From CAVUAF01 sp963739375 (GTDB lineage: Bacteria > Acidobacteriota > Terriglobia > Terriglobales > Acidobacteriaceae), in NCBI GenBank assembly GCA_963739375.1, contig CAVUAF010000015.1, forward strand, positions 62,001 to 126,000: a stretch of DNA of 64,000 nt, given 5' to 3'. Each line of letters starts with the position of its first letter. Position 1 is the first letter of the stretch. Below are positions 18,250 through 28,700 of this stretch, piece after piece. Made by a program: the position numbers and the translations under genes. The notes below the pieces were generated by a model. It had not been told where the DNA came from and searched no databases. It saw nothing but the letters and a program-made list of their open reading frames with translations.

Positions 18250-18572
18250 TAATGGAAGCAGGTGATTAGAACGTGCCCGAACCTCCACTAGATACGTTTG
18301 GCTCTGGACTCGCCACGAGTCGCACTCATCCGAGAGAAGCGATCAGTTTTGCATTTACGCTCGAACACCGCTCGCTCCGAACCGTGACTGGCGAGAACAG
18401 CTCTTCTTACCAGTTTGCGCCTTTGTTCGCCTCCGCCAACCCCGCCGACCGGTAACTGGTGATAAGACGAATAATGACGCTTGCGACGAGGTAACCCCAC
18501 CATCTGCTCCACATTAGGGCGTAGCCTCAGAGTGGGAATGCTGAGCGAAGCCGAGATCAGACAGTCGTCGAA
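18250..18572. other. intergenic region with a dispersed repeat copy
   Basis: This 323-base gap lies between two convergently read genes (GHL10 on plus, dmsC-like on minus). It holds one copy of the short repeat listed at 18384-18446 and a partial second start of it at 18451-18469. No convincing coding sequence or T-run terminator is visible. Confidence 0.4.
18384..18446 (+). repeat. dispersed imperfect-palindrome repeat, copy A
   Basis: About 60 bases here align with 31317-31376 at roughly 80% identity with one 3-base gap (shared blocks ACTGGCGA, CTCTTCT, ACCAG, TTGCGC, TTCGCCTCCG). The first half is an imperfect hairpin: ACTGG at 18387-18391 can pair with CCAGT about 18 bases later. Both copies lie in gene-poor gaps. 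This suggests a small REP-like family. Confidence 0.55.
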
Positions 18573-19400
18573 TCAGAACTGCGGAACCCGCGCGGAGCGA
18601 TACATCAGGATTCGCTGCAGGGTCGCGCCGCCAAGCAATGCCGCGAAAACCGCAAGATCAAGGAAGGGGGAGCTGGCGATTCCGGGACCAGTGCTAAACA
18701 GCTTCATAGAGAGCCACGCCGGGATTAAGAACACCGTCAGCAAGTAAGCGCCACCTGCAATCCGTTCGCGTGCGTCGGAGAATGAAGTCGCGCGTAGCTG
18801 CCGCGCGAGCATTTCCACTCCCGCGAACAGCGATGCAGCACTCGCGGCCACCAGCACGCCAGTGAGAGTCCGCTGCAGCGTAATGTCGGCCGCTCCAGCC
18901 ACCGCGATGCTGGCGGGGACGCCGCCCAACAGCACAGCCGTGCTCACGAACGAGCAAGGCACCCACCATGTCCACGTTGGTTGACCCGCAATCAGGTACA
19001 CCATGGAGCTGAGCGCAACCGCAACGACGCCGAGCGCGCTGGTGACCATACCTGCCGCTGTTCTCCCGTTCGACCACTCGGCCCACCACCAGTAGCTATA
19101 GGCCGCCGAGGCGAGCAAGAACAGCAGCGAGACAAGAATCTCGCGGCTCAGGACTGAGGTCCTGAGGTTCAGCAGCGCTCGCCAACTGGCCCGCGGCCGG
19201 CCCAAGTGCAGCAACGAGGCGAGCATCCCGAAGGCCGCCGCCGGGCAGACCGCGACGCCAAGCAATCGGACTCTGCTGAGTTGCGCCGGTGCGAGGCTAA
19301 TGTCGCAGAGCGTGGCGGCGATCGCACACCCGGTGGCGAGTTGCATGGCGAGAGTAAAGGCGACGAGCGGCCACTCTGTCCGCCGTATCCGCTCAAACAT
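18573..19400 (-). CDS. DmsC-like membrane anchor subunit of a DMSO-reductase-type enzyme
   Basis: The 275-residue protein has about eight hydrophobic helices and the DmsC-family feature MLASLLHLGRPRASWRALLNLRTSVLSREI near residues 60-90. DmsC anchors the catalytic and iron-sulfur subunits to the inner membrane and passes electrons from quinol. Its start overlaps the end of the dmsB-like gene by 8 bases, which shows tight coupling. It is last in the A-B-C gene order, as in known dms operons. The physiological acceptor (DMSO, other oxides) is not predictable. Confidence 0.85.
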   Translation of the reverse strand: MFERIRRTEWPLVAFTLAMQLATGCAIAATLCDISLAPAQLSRVRLLGVAVCPAAAFGMLASLLHLGRPRASWRALLNLRTSVLSREILVSLLFLLASAAYSYWWWAEWSNGRTAAGMVTSALGVVAVALSSMVYLIAGQPTWTWWVPCSFVSTAVLLGGVPASIAVAGAADITLQRTLTGVLVAASAASLFAGVEMLARQLRATSFSDARERIAGGAYLLTVFLIPAWLSMKLFSTGPGIASSPFLDLAVFAALLGGATLQRILMYRSARVPQF

Positions 19401-19950
19401 CGGCGGCCTCCCTCCTTATCACATATCGACACGCCGGCTTTGTCAGATCCGGGCACGGCAAATCCCGCATGGCGATCGTGGCGCCCGGTCGCGCTGTGAT
19501 CACCTCTAGCGGAGCTACCTCGATCGCCCGCACCGGGCAGGCTGCAACGCACGCCGGCTGCCTCCCCGCTTCGATCTCACCTACGCACAGGTTGCACTTC
19601 CGCACGTGGCCGGCAACGGCATCGTACTGAGGAGCGCCGTAGGGACAGACCCACGTGCAGTAACGGCACCCGATACACCGATCCGGATCGTGCACGACAA
19701 TGCCGTCTTCGGCCCGTTTTGCATATGCCTTCGCCGGGCAGCAGCGGACGCACAGCGGCTCCGCGCAATGGTTGCAGGCCATGGAAACGTTGTGCACGAG
19801 CACCGCTGGAAACTGGCCGTGCTCGAACACACGCACCTGGCGAAGCCGGACGCCGGCCTCGTTGAAATCCTGGCAAGCCATCTCGCACGTCTTGCAGTTG
19901 ATGCAGCGTGTGGCATCGACGAGGAACCCGAGTTGGCGGCTCGTATGCAA
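19393..19950 (-). CDS. DmsB-like ferredoxin subunit with four [4Fe-4S] motifs
   Basis: The 185-residue protein has four cysteine clusters: CINCKTCEMAC, CNHCAEPLCVRCCP, CIGCRYCTWVCP and CNLCVGEIEAGRQPACVAACP (last split by a longer gap). This is the pattern of DmsB/PhsB/NrfC-type electron-transfer subunits, which carry electrons from the membrane anchor to the molybdenum subunit. It begins 3 bases after the catalytic subunit gene and overlaps the anchor gene. Length and motifs are complete. Confidence 0.9.
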   Translation of the reverse strand: MHTSRQLGFLVDATRCINCKTCEMACQDFNEAGVRLRQVRVFEHGQFPAVLVHNVSMACNHCAEPLCVRCCPAKAYAKRAEDGIVVHDPDRCIGCRYCTWVCPYGAPQYDAVAGHVRKCNLCVGEIEAGRQPACVAACPVRAIEVAPLEVITARPGATIAMRDLPCPDLTKPACRYVIRREAADV

Positions 19951-19953
19951 GCG

Positions 19954-22194
19954 CTAAGCCTTCACGACTTCCACCAAGACCGTGTGCTGGGCATTTCCGT
20001 GCGCCAGGGGTGTCGGTCTCTGACTGGTCAGAACGTTCACACAACCGCGCTGGCAGACGCCGTCGCGATCCGGCGTGTACCACGCGCCCTGCGGGATCGA
20101 AACCACGCCCGGACGAATCCGCGCCGTTACGCGGGCGGTTGCCAGTAGCGCCCCGCGATCGTTGAACACGCGCACGCGGTCGTTGTCGGCGATTCGCCGT
20201 GCCAGTGCATCGCGAGGGTTTATCGACATTCTTTGAGGTTCAGTCTGTTCCATCCATGTGTTCTCGTCGAACATGGAATGTGTGCGGCGCTTGCTGTGCG
20301 GTCCGATGCACTGCAGGGGATACTTGTTCGCCAGCCGGTCCTGCGGCCCTTCCGAAGCGTCCAGATATTCGGCAACCGCGGGAACCTCCGGATGCTTCAT
20401 CGCGGCTAGCGTCTGCGAGAACAGCTCGATCTTCCCCGAGGGCGTCTTGAACGGGTAACGGTCGGGCTCGCGAATCTCGTCGGCGAAGGCTACGTGCGGC
20501 GCACCGCGTTTCCGGTAGAAGCCGATACGGCTAAGCTCCTCATAACTGGGCAGTTCGGGGTCTCGGTCGCGCGCTTCCGCGAGCAACTGCCGCAGCCAAC
20601 CTTCTTCGTCCTTTCCTTCCGTGAAAGCTTGTCCCATACCGAGCCGCTCCGCGACCCGGCTGATCCACCAGTAGTCGTGCCGGCATTCGCCCGGCGGGTC
20701 CACTGCCTTGTTGCCGAAGACGATGTAGTTGTCGCCGGACCAGGGAACCCCCACGTCGTTTCTCTCGAAGGAATGGTCTGACGGCAGGACAAGGTCTGAG
20801 AACTTCGCGCTCGGCGTCAGGAACTGATCGGACGTCACGATAAAATCAACCAGGCGTTGGTCGCGAAGCATCCTCACCGTGCGGTTCACGTCCGCATGCT
20901 GGTTCACGAGCATGTTGCTGGCGAGGTTGAAGATAAATTTGATGTTGCTCGTGAGCGGCCCGTTCTCGACGCCATCGGCCGCCGTCATTTCGACCCCGCG
21001 GACAACCGCGTCGGTCCATTGAAACACTGGTATCCGCGCCTGCACTGGGTTCACGCCGGTCGGAAGGCTAGGGACCGGTATGCCGACGCGACGCTCTCCT
21101 TCGCCGCCACCCCACCCGCCGCCAGGAAGTCCCAGGTTGGCGGTCATGCAAGCCAGTGCGATGCCGGCCCGGACCGATTGCTCGCCGTGCGCGTGTCGCT
21201 GCGGCCCCAGTCCTTGCAGCAACTGCGCTGGTTTCAACGTGCCGTACGCGCGGGCCAGCTGTCGAATGGCGCGGGCGTCCACCCCGCAGATCTCCGCTGC
21301 CCACTCGGGCGTCTTGGGCCTGCCGTCCTCCGCTCCCAGGACGTAGCTCCGAAACGACGGGCCTTCTGATCCGATAGGCATGTGCTGCTCATCGAAGCCT
21401 ACGCAGTAGCGATCAAGAAACGGCTGGTCGATCAGCTTCTCGGTAATCAACACCTGCGCCATGGCGAGGAACAGGGCGGTGTCTGTCGTGGGCCGGATGG
21501 GCAGCCATTCGTCAGCGAAGGTAGCCGCGGTCTCGGTGAGGCGTGGGTCGATGACCACGATCTTCGCACCCGCCTCCTTGGCGCGGGCGAGGTAGTAGTT
21601 GGAATTCGTCTCGAAGATCGTTTCAGCGGGATTGAAGCCGTTGAGGATGAGTAGCTTGGAGTACGGCAGCGTGGAGTAGGAGCTGCTGTCGCGATAGCCG
21701 GTGATGAATGGCGCCGTGTACATCAGGCACGCCGAACTGTAATTGTTGTAGTAGCCGAGGAATCCGCCGAACAGATTCATCAGGCGCTGCGCCGATTCGC
21801 GCCCGCGTACAAGCCCCTGGTCTCCGGTGCCGTACTGGATATAGACGGAGTGCGGGCCGTGGCGCTGCAAGCTGCGGTCGAGGTTCGTGGCCACCAGTTC
21901 GATCGCCTCGTTCCAGGAGATGCGCTCGAATCTGCCTTCGCCGCGCGCCCCGACCCGCTTCAGCGGATGCTTCAGGCGATTGGGATCATAGATGCGACTG
22001 CGCAGCGCGCGTCCGCGCAGGCATGCCCTCAACTGTGGAACATCGGGATCGTCCGGAGACTCGTCGGTGGTGATGCGGATCACGACGCCGTCCCGGACGT
22101 GCGCCTTGAGGTGGCAACGGCCTCCGCAGTTGCTGTTGCACAGCACGGGGACGACGCGCACCCTATCCTGTGATCCGGAGTGGATCATGATCAT
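19954..22194 (-). CDS. DmsA-like molybdopterin oxidoreductase catalytic subunit
   Basis: About 746 residues from the ATG at 22194; a TTG at 22254 and an ATG at 22188 are also in frame, and none has a good ribosome site. The [4Fe-4S] motif is CNSNCGGRC...RACLRGRA. It then has SWNEAIELVATNL, YNNYSSAC (the Ser that binds molybdenum in DmsA-like enzymes), the TSDQFLTPSAKFSDLVLPS region and a C-terminal molybdopterin-binding domain (SINPRDALARRIADNDRVRV). No twin-arginine signal is visible at any start, whereas E. coli DmsA has one. So it may face the cytoplasm or the true 5' end may be altered. It leads the ABC operon. Confidence 0.87.
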   Translation of the reverse strand: MIMIHSGSQDRVRVVPVLCNSNCGGRCHLKAHVRDGVVIRITTDESPDDPDVPQLRACLRGRALRSRIYDPNRLKHPLKRVGARGEGRFERISWNEAIELVATNLDRSLQRHGPHSVYIQYGTGDQGLVRGRESAQRLMNLFGGFLGYYNNYSSACLMYTAPFITGYRDSSSYSTLPYSKLLILNGFNPAETIFETNSNYYLARAKEAGAKIVVIDPRLTETAATFADEWLPIRPTTDTALFLAMAQVLITEKLIDQPFLDRYCVGFDEQHMPIGSEGPSFRSYVLGAEDGRPKTPEWAAEICGVDARAIRQLARAYGTLKPAQLLQGLGPQRHAHGEQSVRAGIALACMTANLGLPGGGWGGGEGERRVGIPVPSLPTGVNPVQARIPVFQWTDAVVRGVEMTAADGVENGPLTSNIKFIFNLASNMLVNQHADVNRTVRMLRDQRLVDFIVTSDQFLTPSAKFSDLVLPSDHSFERNDVGVPWSGDNYIVFGNKAVDPPGECRHDYWWISRVAERLGMGQAFTEGKDEEGWLRQLLAEARDRDPELPSYEELSRIGFYRKRGAPHVAFADEIREPDRYPFKTPSGKIELFSQTLAAMKHPEVPAVAEYLDASEGPQDRLANKYPLQCIGPHSKRRTHSMFDENTWMEQTEPQRMSINPRDALARRIADNDRVRVFNDRGALLATARVTARIRPGVVSIPQGAWYTPDRDGVCQRGCVNVLTSQRPTPLAHGNAQHTVLVEVVKA

Positions 22195-22295
22195 GATGGC
22201 ATTCGATCTGGGGAAACAACTGTCATGGTTCACACGACGGCCCTGCAGGCGCAATAATTGTCATTCAACAGCAGCACGCGATGTCGTGACGGCCG

Positions 22296-22553
22296 TCACC
22301 GGTCTCGCAGGGAAGATCGCATCCGCCTGATCTGCCGAAAAGAAACAAGCTCCCACGCTCCATCGGGCACCGAAGGCTGATGACGCAGGATGTAGAGATT
22401 GCCATCATCCGCGCAGATCTTGAAAAAGACATGCTCCGGGCCATACCACTGGTCGAGCACTTCCTCGACAACATATTCGTGACCGTCCAGGCAAAAGCGA
22501 ACGGGGCTCTCATCCGCCTTCCGCCCCGCGTAACAATGGACCTCCAAGGTCAT
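22296..22553 (-). CDS. small conserved cytoplasmic protein of unknown function
   Basis: The 85-residue protein (MTLEVHCYAGRKADESPVRF, VVEEVLDQWYGPEHVFFKI, DDGNLYILRH in pieces) resembles a short protein I associate with acidobacterial and deltaproteobacterial genomes, probably a small all-beta domain. It has no signal peptide, metal motif or membrane helix. It lies on the same strand between the ferredoxin-methyltransferase gene and the DMSO-reductase-type operon, so it may be transcribed with them. Function unknown. Confidence 0.65.
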   Translation of the reverse strand: MTLEVHCYAGRKADESPVRFCLDGHEYVVEEVLDQWYGPEHVFFKICADDGNLYILRHQPSVPDGAWELVSFRQIRRMRSSLRDR

Positions 22554-22631
22554 ACTCGCTCATTCTTGCTCAGCACCAACGCGGCAATCTGCGGAAATCT
22601 TTGTTGAGAAATCCGACGCTTCGACCAACAG

Positions 22632-23981
22632 TTATGCCCGAACTGCGATTATCAAGCCGCTAGGTCCGGGCAGAGGCACGCGGCGAATATCTTGGAACCC
22701 GGTATCGCGTAGCCACTCCTCGTACTCCGGGTCGCTGTAACATGCTCCGGCGCGAGTGCCGACCAACATGTTCAGGGAGAACAGCGCCGCGAATCGGGGT
22801 GACGTCTTGTTCGGTTCCAAGATGAAGTCCTGGATTACCAGGCGTCCGCGCGGACCCAGGGCAGCGTGCGCCCGCTCGAACAGTTGGCGATTCTGCTCGG
22901 GCGAAAACATGTGGCAGATGGCGGATATCAGGATGAGGTCGAAATTCTGTCCCAACGGCGAAACCAGCATGTCTCCAGGGCGGCAAGTGACACGGTCCGA
23001 TAGGCCGGCCTTCCGGATGTGCTCCTCGGCAATGGGAACGACCTCAGGCAGGTCCAACACCTCTGCCGTGAGTCCGCGGCTGGCCCGTGCGAAGGCGATG
23101 GAGTAGGCGGCGGAGCCGCCACCCAAGTCCAGTATGCGATGCAGGTTTTCGCTTCCCACGGTATTGACCACGTGGGGCGCCCTTTCGCGGGCATTCCGGT
23201 CCATCGCGGCAATGAAGTCAGGAACCGAGTTGCCGCTGCCCTCCTGAGCAACTGCGGTGCCCGCCCGCACGCATTCGGTCAGGGCCGACCAGCGCTTCCA
23301 GAGACCGACCGTGTGCAGGAGCCCGGGACGGGCATCATCCGGAGAGCTTTCGACGAAGAACCGCCCCGACGCGCGAGTGTTATGGAAGATGCCATCCTTC
23401 TTCTCGAAGAGGCCCAAGCTCGCCAAGGCGTTCAACAGCATCTCCGTTGCGCGTTCGTCAGTTCCTATCTTGCCAGCCGCTTCCTGAGCGGAAACGCCGC
23501 CGCGGACAGCCGAGAAGAGGTCCAATTCCAAGGCCGTCAGCACCACCCGACTGGACATGAAGCCGCGAATCACTTCGTTGAGGTCGTCCGGCAAGACGCC
23601 GGCGTCGTCCCTGGCCTTCATCATGGCCAAGTATCGCTTGTGGTGCTCCAGGATCTCCGCCTTCATCGCGTCTGCATCCGTTCGCGCGAGGCGAGTGAGC
23701 ACTTGGCCGGACACGAAATGGGAAGCCACGATCTCGGGAACATCCTCCGCCGTGACGCCCGAGTACCACGCGCCGTCGGGGTAGGCGATCACAACCGGCC
23801 CATGGTCGCAGGTTCCCAGGCAACCACAGGTCGTAACTTGTACCTCACCGGCGAGCCCTCGCGAAGACAGCTCCCGATGCAGCGTGTCCACGACTTGCGA
23901 AGATCCACTTGCCGAACAACATCGAACCCCGTCCGGCTTCTGTTGCGTGCACACGAAGACGTGATAGCGGAATGGCTCCAT
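22632..23981 (-). CDS. fusion of thioredoxin-like [2Fe-2S] ferredoxin and SAM-dependent methyltransferase
   Basis: The start is the ATG at 23981, with GAGGAGG 6 bases upstream; the protein has 449 residues. Residues 1-95 are a thioredoxin-like [2Fe-2S] ferredoxin (VFVCTQQKPDGVRCC...TTCGCLGTCDHGPVVIAYP...WYSGVTAEDVPEI). A linker of about 30 residues leads to a dimerisation winged helix (SSRVVLTALELDLFSAVRGG) and an O-methyltransferase-family SAM domain (RILDLGGGSAAYSIAFA, VLDLPEVVPIA, LGPRGRLVIQDFIL). A redox domain joined to a small-molecule methyltransferase is unusual. It lies upstream of the molybdoenzyme operon on the same strand. Substrate unknown. Confidence 0.82.
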   Translation of the reverse strand: MEPFRYHVFVCTQQKPDGVRCCSASGSSQVVDTLHRELSSRGLAGEVQVTTCGCLGTCDHGPVVIAYPDGAWYSGVTAEDVPEIVASHFVSGQVLTRLARTDADAMKAEILEHHKRYLAMMKARDDAGVLPDDLNEVIRGFMSSRVVLTALELDLFSAVRGGVSAQEAAGKIGTDERATEMLLNALASLGLFEKKDGIFHNTRASGRFFVESSPDDARPGLLHTVGLWKRWSALTECVRAGTAVAQEGSGNSVPDFIAAMDRNARERAPHVVNTVGSENLHRILDLGGGSAAYSIAFARASRGLTAEVLDLPEVVPIAEEHIRKAGLSDRVTCRPGDMLVSPLGQNFDLILISAICHMFSPEQNRQLFERAHAALGPRGRLVIQDFILEPNKTSPRFAALFSLNMLVGTRAGACYSDPEYEEWLRDTGFQDIRRVPLPGPSGLIIAVRA

Positions 23982-24163
23982 CGCAACCTCCTCAAGCCGC
24001 ATATGATTCCACAACACGCCTAGCGCACCCGGCGGTGTCCACCGTCACAAATCGAGGTGCATCACAACGCGGGCTCTTGGCGCCCGGTGATTCGTTGGGA
24101 GAATCATGACCGATGGACATGTTTCCACAGGAATACCGCCAATGTGGCCTTTGTCAGAGGCTC

Positions 24164-25336
24164 CTAGTACATCAGGAAGGGCTTCATGGTGCTTTTCCAT
24201 GATTGACAGTCGAGCACCGTACGCAAACGATCAAGCAGGCAGTCCAGGGATTCATCGAACATTGACTCGGCGTCAGGGATGCCTAGTAATTTGTCGAGAT
24301 GACGCTCTCCGGTGGGATTGACTGCCGTTGGATACCGCGACCACGCGAAATTGTCCGGGTGACGGTCTCTTGCCAACTTAATCAACATCATCGCGGAAAA
24401 GACCGGCCTGAAAGTAGTGCGATCGGTCACGTGGAACATGAGCCCGCGGCACAAGACATGGCAGTACTTCGAGGCTTCTGGAGTGAAGTCCGTCGCTCTC
24501 GCCACGACTCCGGGAGGCCCCATGCTGTTGAACTGCCTCGCGACAGTGGCGGCGTCCATCCACGGAGCACCCGCAACCCGGAAGGGAGTGGCAGTTCCTC
24601 TGCCCTCGCTGAGATTGGTCGCCTCCAGGAGGCCAAGCCCTGGATAAAGCAAAGCAGCTTCCGGATCGACGATCGCGGGAGAGGTGGGCACAAACGAGGT
24701 ACACCAGTCCCAAGGAAAAGAATTCCTGTTCCATCCTTCCGCGGCAACGGCGGTGAGTTGCAGTCCTGGCATTCGCGATTTCGCCCAGAATGTCGCGAGT
24801 TCAGCGAGCGTGCAAGAGTGGCGGATGGGAATGCGCCACCGACCGACAAAGGATGCGCACCGTTCTTCGTCCAGAAGAGGACCTTCAGCAAGCTCCATAT
24901 TGCCGGATACCAGGTTTGGCCGGTCGAGAACCAGCAACTCCTTACCATGTCGATGACAGGCCTCCATTACGTGGGTCAAAGTCCATAAATAGGTATAGAA
25001 GCGACAGCCCACATTAGGCAGGTCAAAGATGACGGCATCGATATCGGCCAGGTGCTCGAAGCCCGGTTCCAACCTGGAACCATAAAGGCTAAGGATGGGG
25101 AGTCCGGTCAAGCGATCAGTCCCATCCGGCATGGGACGTCCATCCTCGCCAATCGCTTCCAATCCGTGTTCCGGCGAAAATAGCCGTTCGATCCTATATC
25201 CGGCAGAGAGTAGCGCTTTCCTAGCGGGTCGAAAGTCGGAGGTCACGGACGCATGGTTGGTAACCAGGGCAAACCTCTTGTGTTTGTACCTGTCGGCCGG
25301 CTCGAGAAAGATATCCACGCCTAGCGTGATAGCCAT
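24164..25336 (-). CDS. DUF1343 / NamZ-like exo-beta-N-acetylmuramidase
   Basis: The 390-residue protein shows the DUF1343 (GH171) pattern: GVDIFL at the start, FALVTNHASVTSDF, RLFSPEHGLEA, LPILSLYGSRLEP, IDAVIFDLPNVGCRFYTYLWT, LLVLDRPNLVSG and LYPGLGLLEATNLSEGRGTATPF. Characterised NamZ releases N-acetylmuramic acid from peptidoglycan fragments. No signal peptide is seen, so it may act in the cytoplasm on recycled wall material, unless a different start exists. It is separated from the methyltransferase gene by 182 bases and is likely its own unit. Confidence 0.85.
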   Translation of the reverse strand: MAITLGVDIFLEPADRYKHKRFALVTNHASVTSDFRPARKALLSAGYRIERLFSPEHGLEAIGEDGRPMPDGTDRLTGLPILSLYGSRLEPGFEHLADIDAVIFDLPNVGCRFYTYLWTLTHVMEACHRHGKELLVLDRPNLVSGNMELAEGPLLDEERCASFVGRWRIPIRHSCTLAELATFWAKSRMPGLQLTAVAAEGWNRNSFPWDWCTSFVPTSPAIVDPEAALLYPGLGLLEATNLSEGRGTATPFRVAGAPWMDAATVARQFNSMGPPGVVARATDFTPEASKYCHVLCRGLMFHVTDRTTFRPVFSAMMLIKLARDRHPDNFAWSRYPTAVNPTGERHLDKLLGIPDAESMFDESLDCLLDRLRTVLDCQSWKSTMKPFLMY

Positions 25337-25722
25337 GTTCTACGCGATGAACCCGCTGTCTGCCTAAGCTGGTCTCAAATGGCGATGCGTCATTTTCACG
25401 CAGCCGAGGCTGACCATACCCGAAAAATTCTCGCTGTGGTACTCCCAGCGCGTTACCTGGCGGGGAAAGGCTGCGCCACCGTTCGTCGGCGTACCTGGAT
25501 CGTCCACAGGGTCCCAGCGGGCTGCTGATCGCGTCGCATGGCTGACCAACTGGCTCTCGGCAGAGCGGGGTATGGTGCTGCACTGGCCGAAATGGCCGGC
25601 GCCCCAATACGTGACGTGTGAACCTTGAGATGTGATTCCTGACACATCCCTCCCTCCCTCCCACTGGCATAAACTGATAGGTTTCGCAACATCTCGGCAT
25701 CGCCGGGGGAGGGCCTGCACTT
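25337..25722. other. divergent intergenic region with a C-rich tract
   Basis: This 386-base gap separates the NamZ-like gene (minus) from nifJ (plus) and should hold both promoters. CCCTCCCTCCCTCCC at 25648-25662 gives four G-tracts on the minus strand, a possible G-quadruplex about 60 bases before nifJ. The nifJ ribosome site (GGGGGAGGG) is at the right end. I see no coding sequence and no clear sigma-70 pair. Confidence 0.4.
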
Positions 25723-28700
25723 ATGACAAGGTCGAAGGTGACAATCGACGGCAACGAAGCCGCTGCCTATTCTGCTTACCACACCAGCGAGGTGATCGCC
25801 ATCTATCCGATCACGCCGTCGTCCAACATGGGGGAATTCGCCGACGAGTGGGCCGCCAAGGGTCAGACCAACATCTGGGGCGCGGTGCCCACCGTGGTGG
25901 AGATGCAGAGCGAAGGCGGAGCCGCCGGCGCGATGCACGGCGCCATCCAGGCGGGCGCGCTGGCCACCACCTTCACGGCGTCGCAGGGCCTGCTGCTGAT
26001 GATCCCCAACATGTACAAGATCGCGGGCGAGCTCACGCCTGCGGTCATCCACGTTGCTGCCCGCACCCTGGCCACGCACGCGCTCTCCATCTTTGGCGAC
26101 CATAGCGACGTGATGGGCTGCCGGCAGACCGGCTTCGCCATGCTGGCCTCGAACTCGGTGCAGGAGGCGATGGACCACGCGCTGATCGCGCACGCCGCCA
26201 CCCTGGAGGCGCGCATTCCCTTCCTGCATTTCTTCGACGGCTTCCGCACCTCGCATGAAGTGGACAAGATCGAGGAACTGTCGGACGACGATATGCGCGC
26301 CCTGATCGACGATGCGCTGGTCCACGCGCATCGTCTGCGCTCGCTCTCCCCGGACCGCCCGGTGCTGCGCGGGAGCGCCCAGAACCCCGACGTCTTCTTC
26401 CAGGCCCGCGAAGCCATCAACCCCTATTACCTGGCTTGCCCCGGCATCGTGCAGAAGACCATGGACAAGTTCGCCCAGCTGGTGGGCCGCCGCTACCACC
26501 TGTTCGACTACGTCGGGGCAGCCGATGCCGACCGCGTGATCATCATGATGGGCTCCGGCGCCGAAGCCGCCGAGGAAACGGTGGAATACCTGAACGCGCA
26601 CGGGGAAAAGGTCGGGCTACTCAAAGTCCGCCTGTACCGGCCCTTCTCGCTGGAGCATTTCCTGGCCGCGCTGCCGGCGAGCGCCAAGACGCTGGCCGTA
26701 CTCGACCGCACCAAGGAGCCCGGCGCCACCGGCGAACCTCTCTACATGGACGTGATTACGGCGCTGAGCGAAGCGCTGGCCACGGGCCAGGGCCCGTTCC
26801 AGTCCATGCCGCGTGTGATCGGCGGCCGCTACGGGCTGTCTTCGAAGGAATTCAATCCCCCGATGGTGAAGGCCGTCTTCGACGAGTTGAAAAAGGCGCA
26901 GCCCAAGAACCACTTCACCGTCGGCATCATGGACGACGTCACCCGCACCAGCCTGGAATACGACCGCGAGTTCTCGACCGAGAGCCCTGACACCGTGCGC
27001 GCCGTCTTCTACGGCCTGGGATCGGACGGCACCGTCGGCGCCAACAAGAACTCCATCAAGATCATCGGCGAGGAAACCGACTTCCACGCCCAGGGCTACT
27101 TCGTTTATGACTCGAAGAAGGCGGGGGCGATGACCGTGTCGCATCTGCGTTTTGGGCCGCGCCCCATCCGTTCCACCTATCTCATTACCCAGGCGAGTTT
27201 CGTCGCCTGCCACCAGTTCTCGTTCGTGGAGCGTCTCGACGTGCTCAAGCTGGCGCGGCCGGGCGCCACCTTCCTGCTCAACAGCCCCTACGGGCCGGAA
27301 GCAGTCTGGGACCACCTGCCGGTCACCATGCAGCAGGATCTGCTCGCTAAGAAGCTGCGCCTGTTCGTCATCAACGCCGACCCGGTGGCGGAAGAAGCGG
27401 GCATGGGGCGCCGCATCAACACCATCATGCAGACCTGCTTCTTCGCCATCAGCGGAGTGCTGCCGCGCGACGAGGCCATCGCCGCCATCAAGAAAGCTAT
27501 CGAGAAGACCTACATGAAGCGCGGAGAAGCGGTGGTGCAGAAGAACTTTGCCGCCGTCGATGCCGCCTTGGCGCACTTGCACGAAGTCAAGCTCCCGGCG
27601 CAGGCCACCAGCAAGCTGCACCTGGAGCCGCCGGTACCGGCCGCAGCGCCGGATTTCGTGCAGAAAGTCACCGCCCGCATTATCGCCGGCGAAGGCGACC
27701 TGCTGCCGGTCAGTGCTCTCCCCGTGGACGGCACCTTCCCCACCGCCACCGCCCAGTGGGAGAAGCGCAACATCGCGCTCGAAATTCCGGTGTGGGACGA
27801 GCAACTCTGCATCCAGTGCGGGAAATGCGTGCTGGTGTGCCCGCACTCGGTGATCCGCGCCAAGATCTACGATCCCGCACTGCTGGCCAAGGCGCCTTCC
27901 CAGTTCAAGTACGCCAAGCCCAAATGGAAGGAGTTTGAGAACCTGCGCTACACCCTGCAGGTGGCGCCCGAGGACTGCACCGGCTGCACCCTGTGCGTGC
28001 AGATCTGCCCGGCCAAGAGCAAGACCGAGGTGAAGCACAAGGCCATCAACATGGAGCCGCAAGCGCCGTTGCGCCTGCCCGAGCGCGAGAACTGGGACTT
28101 CTTTCTCTCGCTGCCGGAAGCCAACCGCGAGCAACTGAAGACCGGCCAGGTGAAGGATGTGCAGTTGTTGCAGCCGCTGTTCGAGTTCTCCGGCGCCTGC
28201 GCCGGTTGCGGCGAGACGCCTTACGTCAAGCTGATGACGCAGCTCTTCGGCGACCACGTGGTGATCGCCAACGCCACCGGTTGTTCCTCGATCTACGGCG
28301 GCAATCTTCCCACCACTCCCTACACCGTGGACGCCCAGGGCCGCGGCCCCGTCTGGTCGAATTCGCTCTTTGAGGACAACGCCGAGTTCGGGTTCGGGCT
28401 CCGGCTGGCCCTGAACAAGCAGGACGAGTACGCGCGCGACCTGGTGCAGCGACTGGAAGCGAAGATCGGCGGCGAACTGGTGGCGGCCCTGCTTGCCACC
28501 GACCAGTCCACGCACGCCGGCATCGAGCGGCAACGCGAGCAGGTGCGCCAGCTCCACGACCAGCTGAAGGGCGTGGACAACCTCGAGGCCCGCGACCTGC
28601 TCGCCATCGCCGACGCCCTGGTGCGCAAGAGTGTGTGGATCGTCGGCGGCGACGGCTGGGCCTATGACATCGGGTACGGCGGGCTCGATCACGTGCTCGC

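Noticed and set aside
18384..18446. Integron attC site
   Set aside because: The repeat lacks the conserved core sites of attC and no integrase or cassette genes are present.
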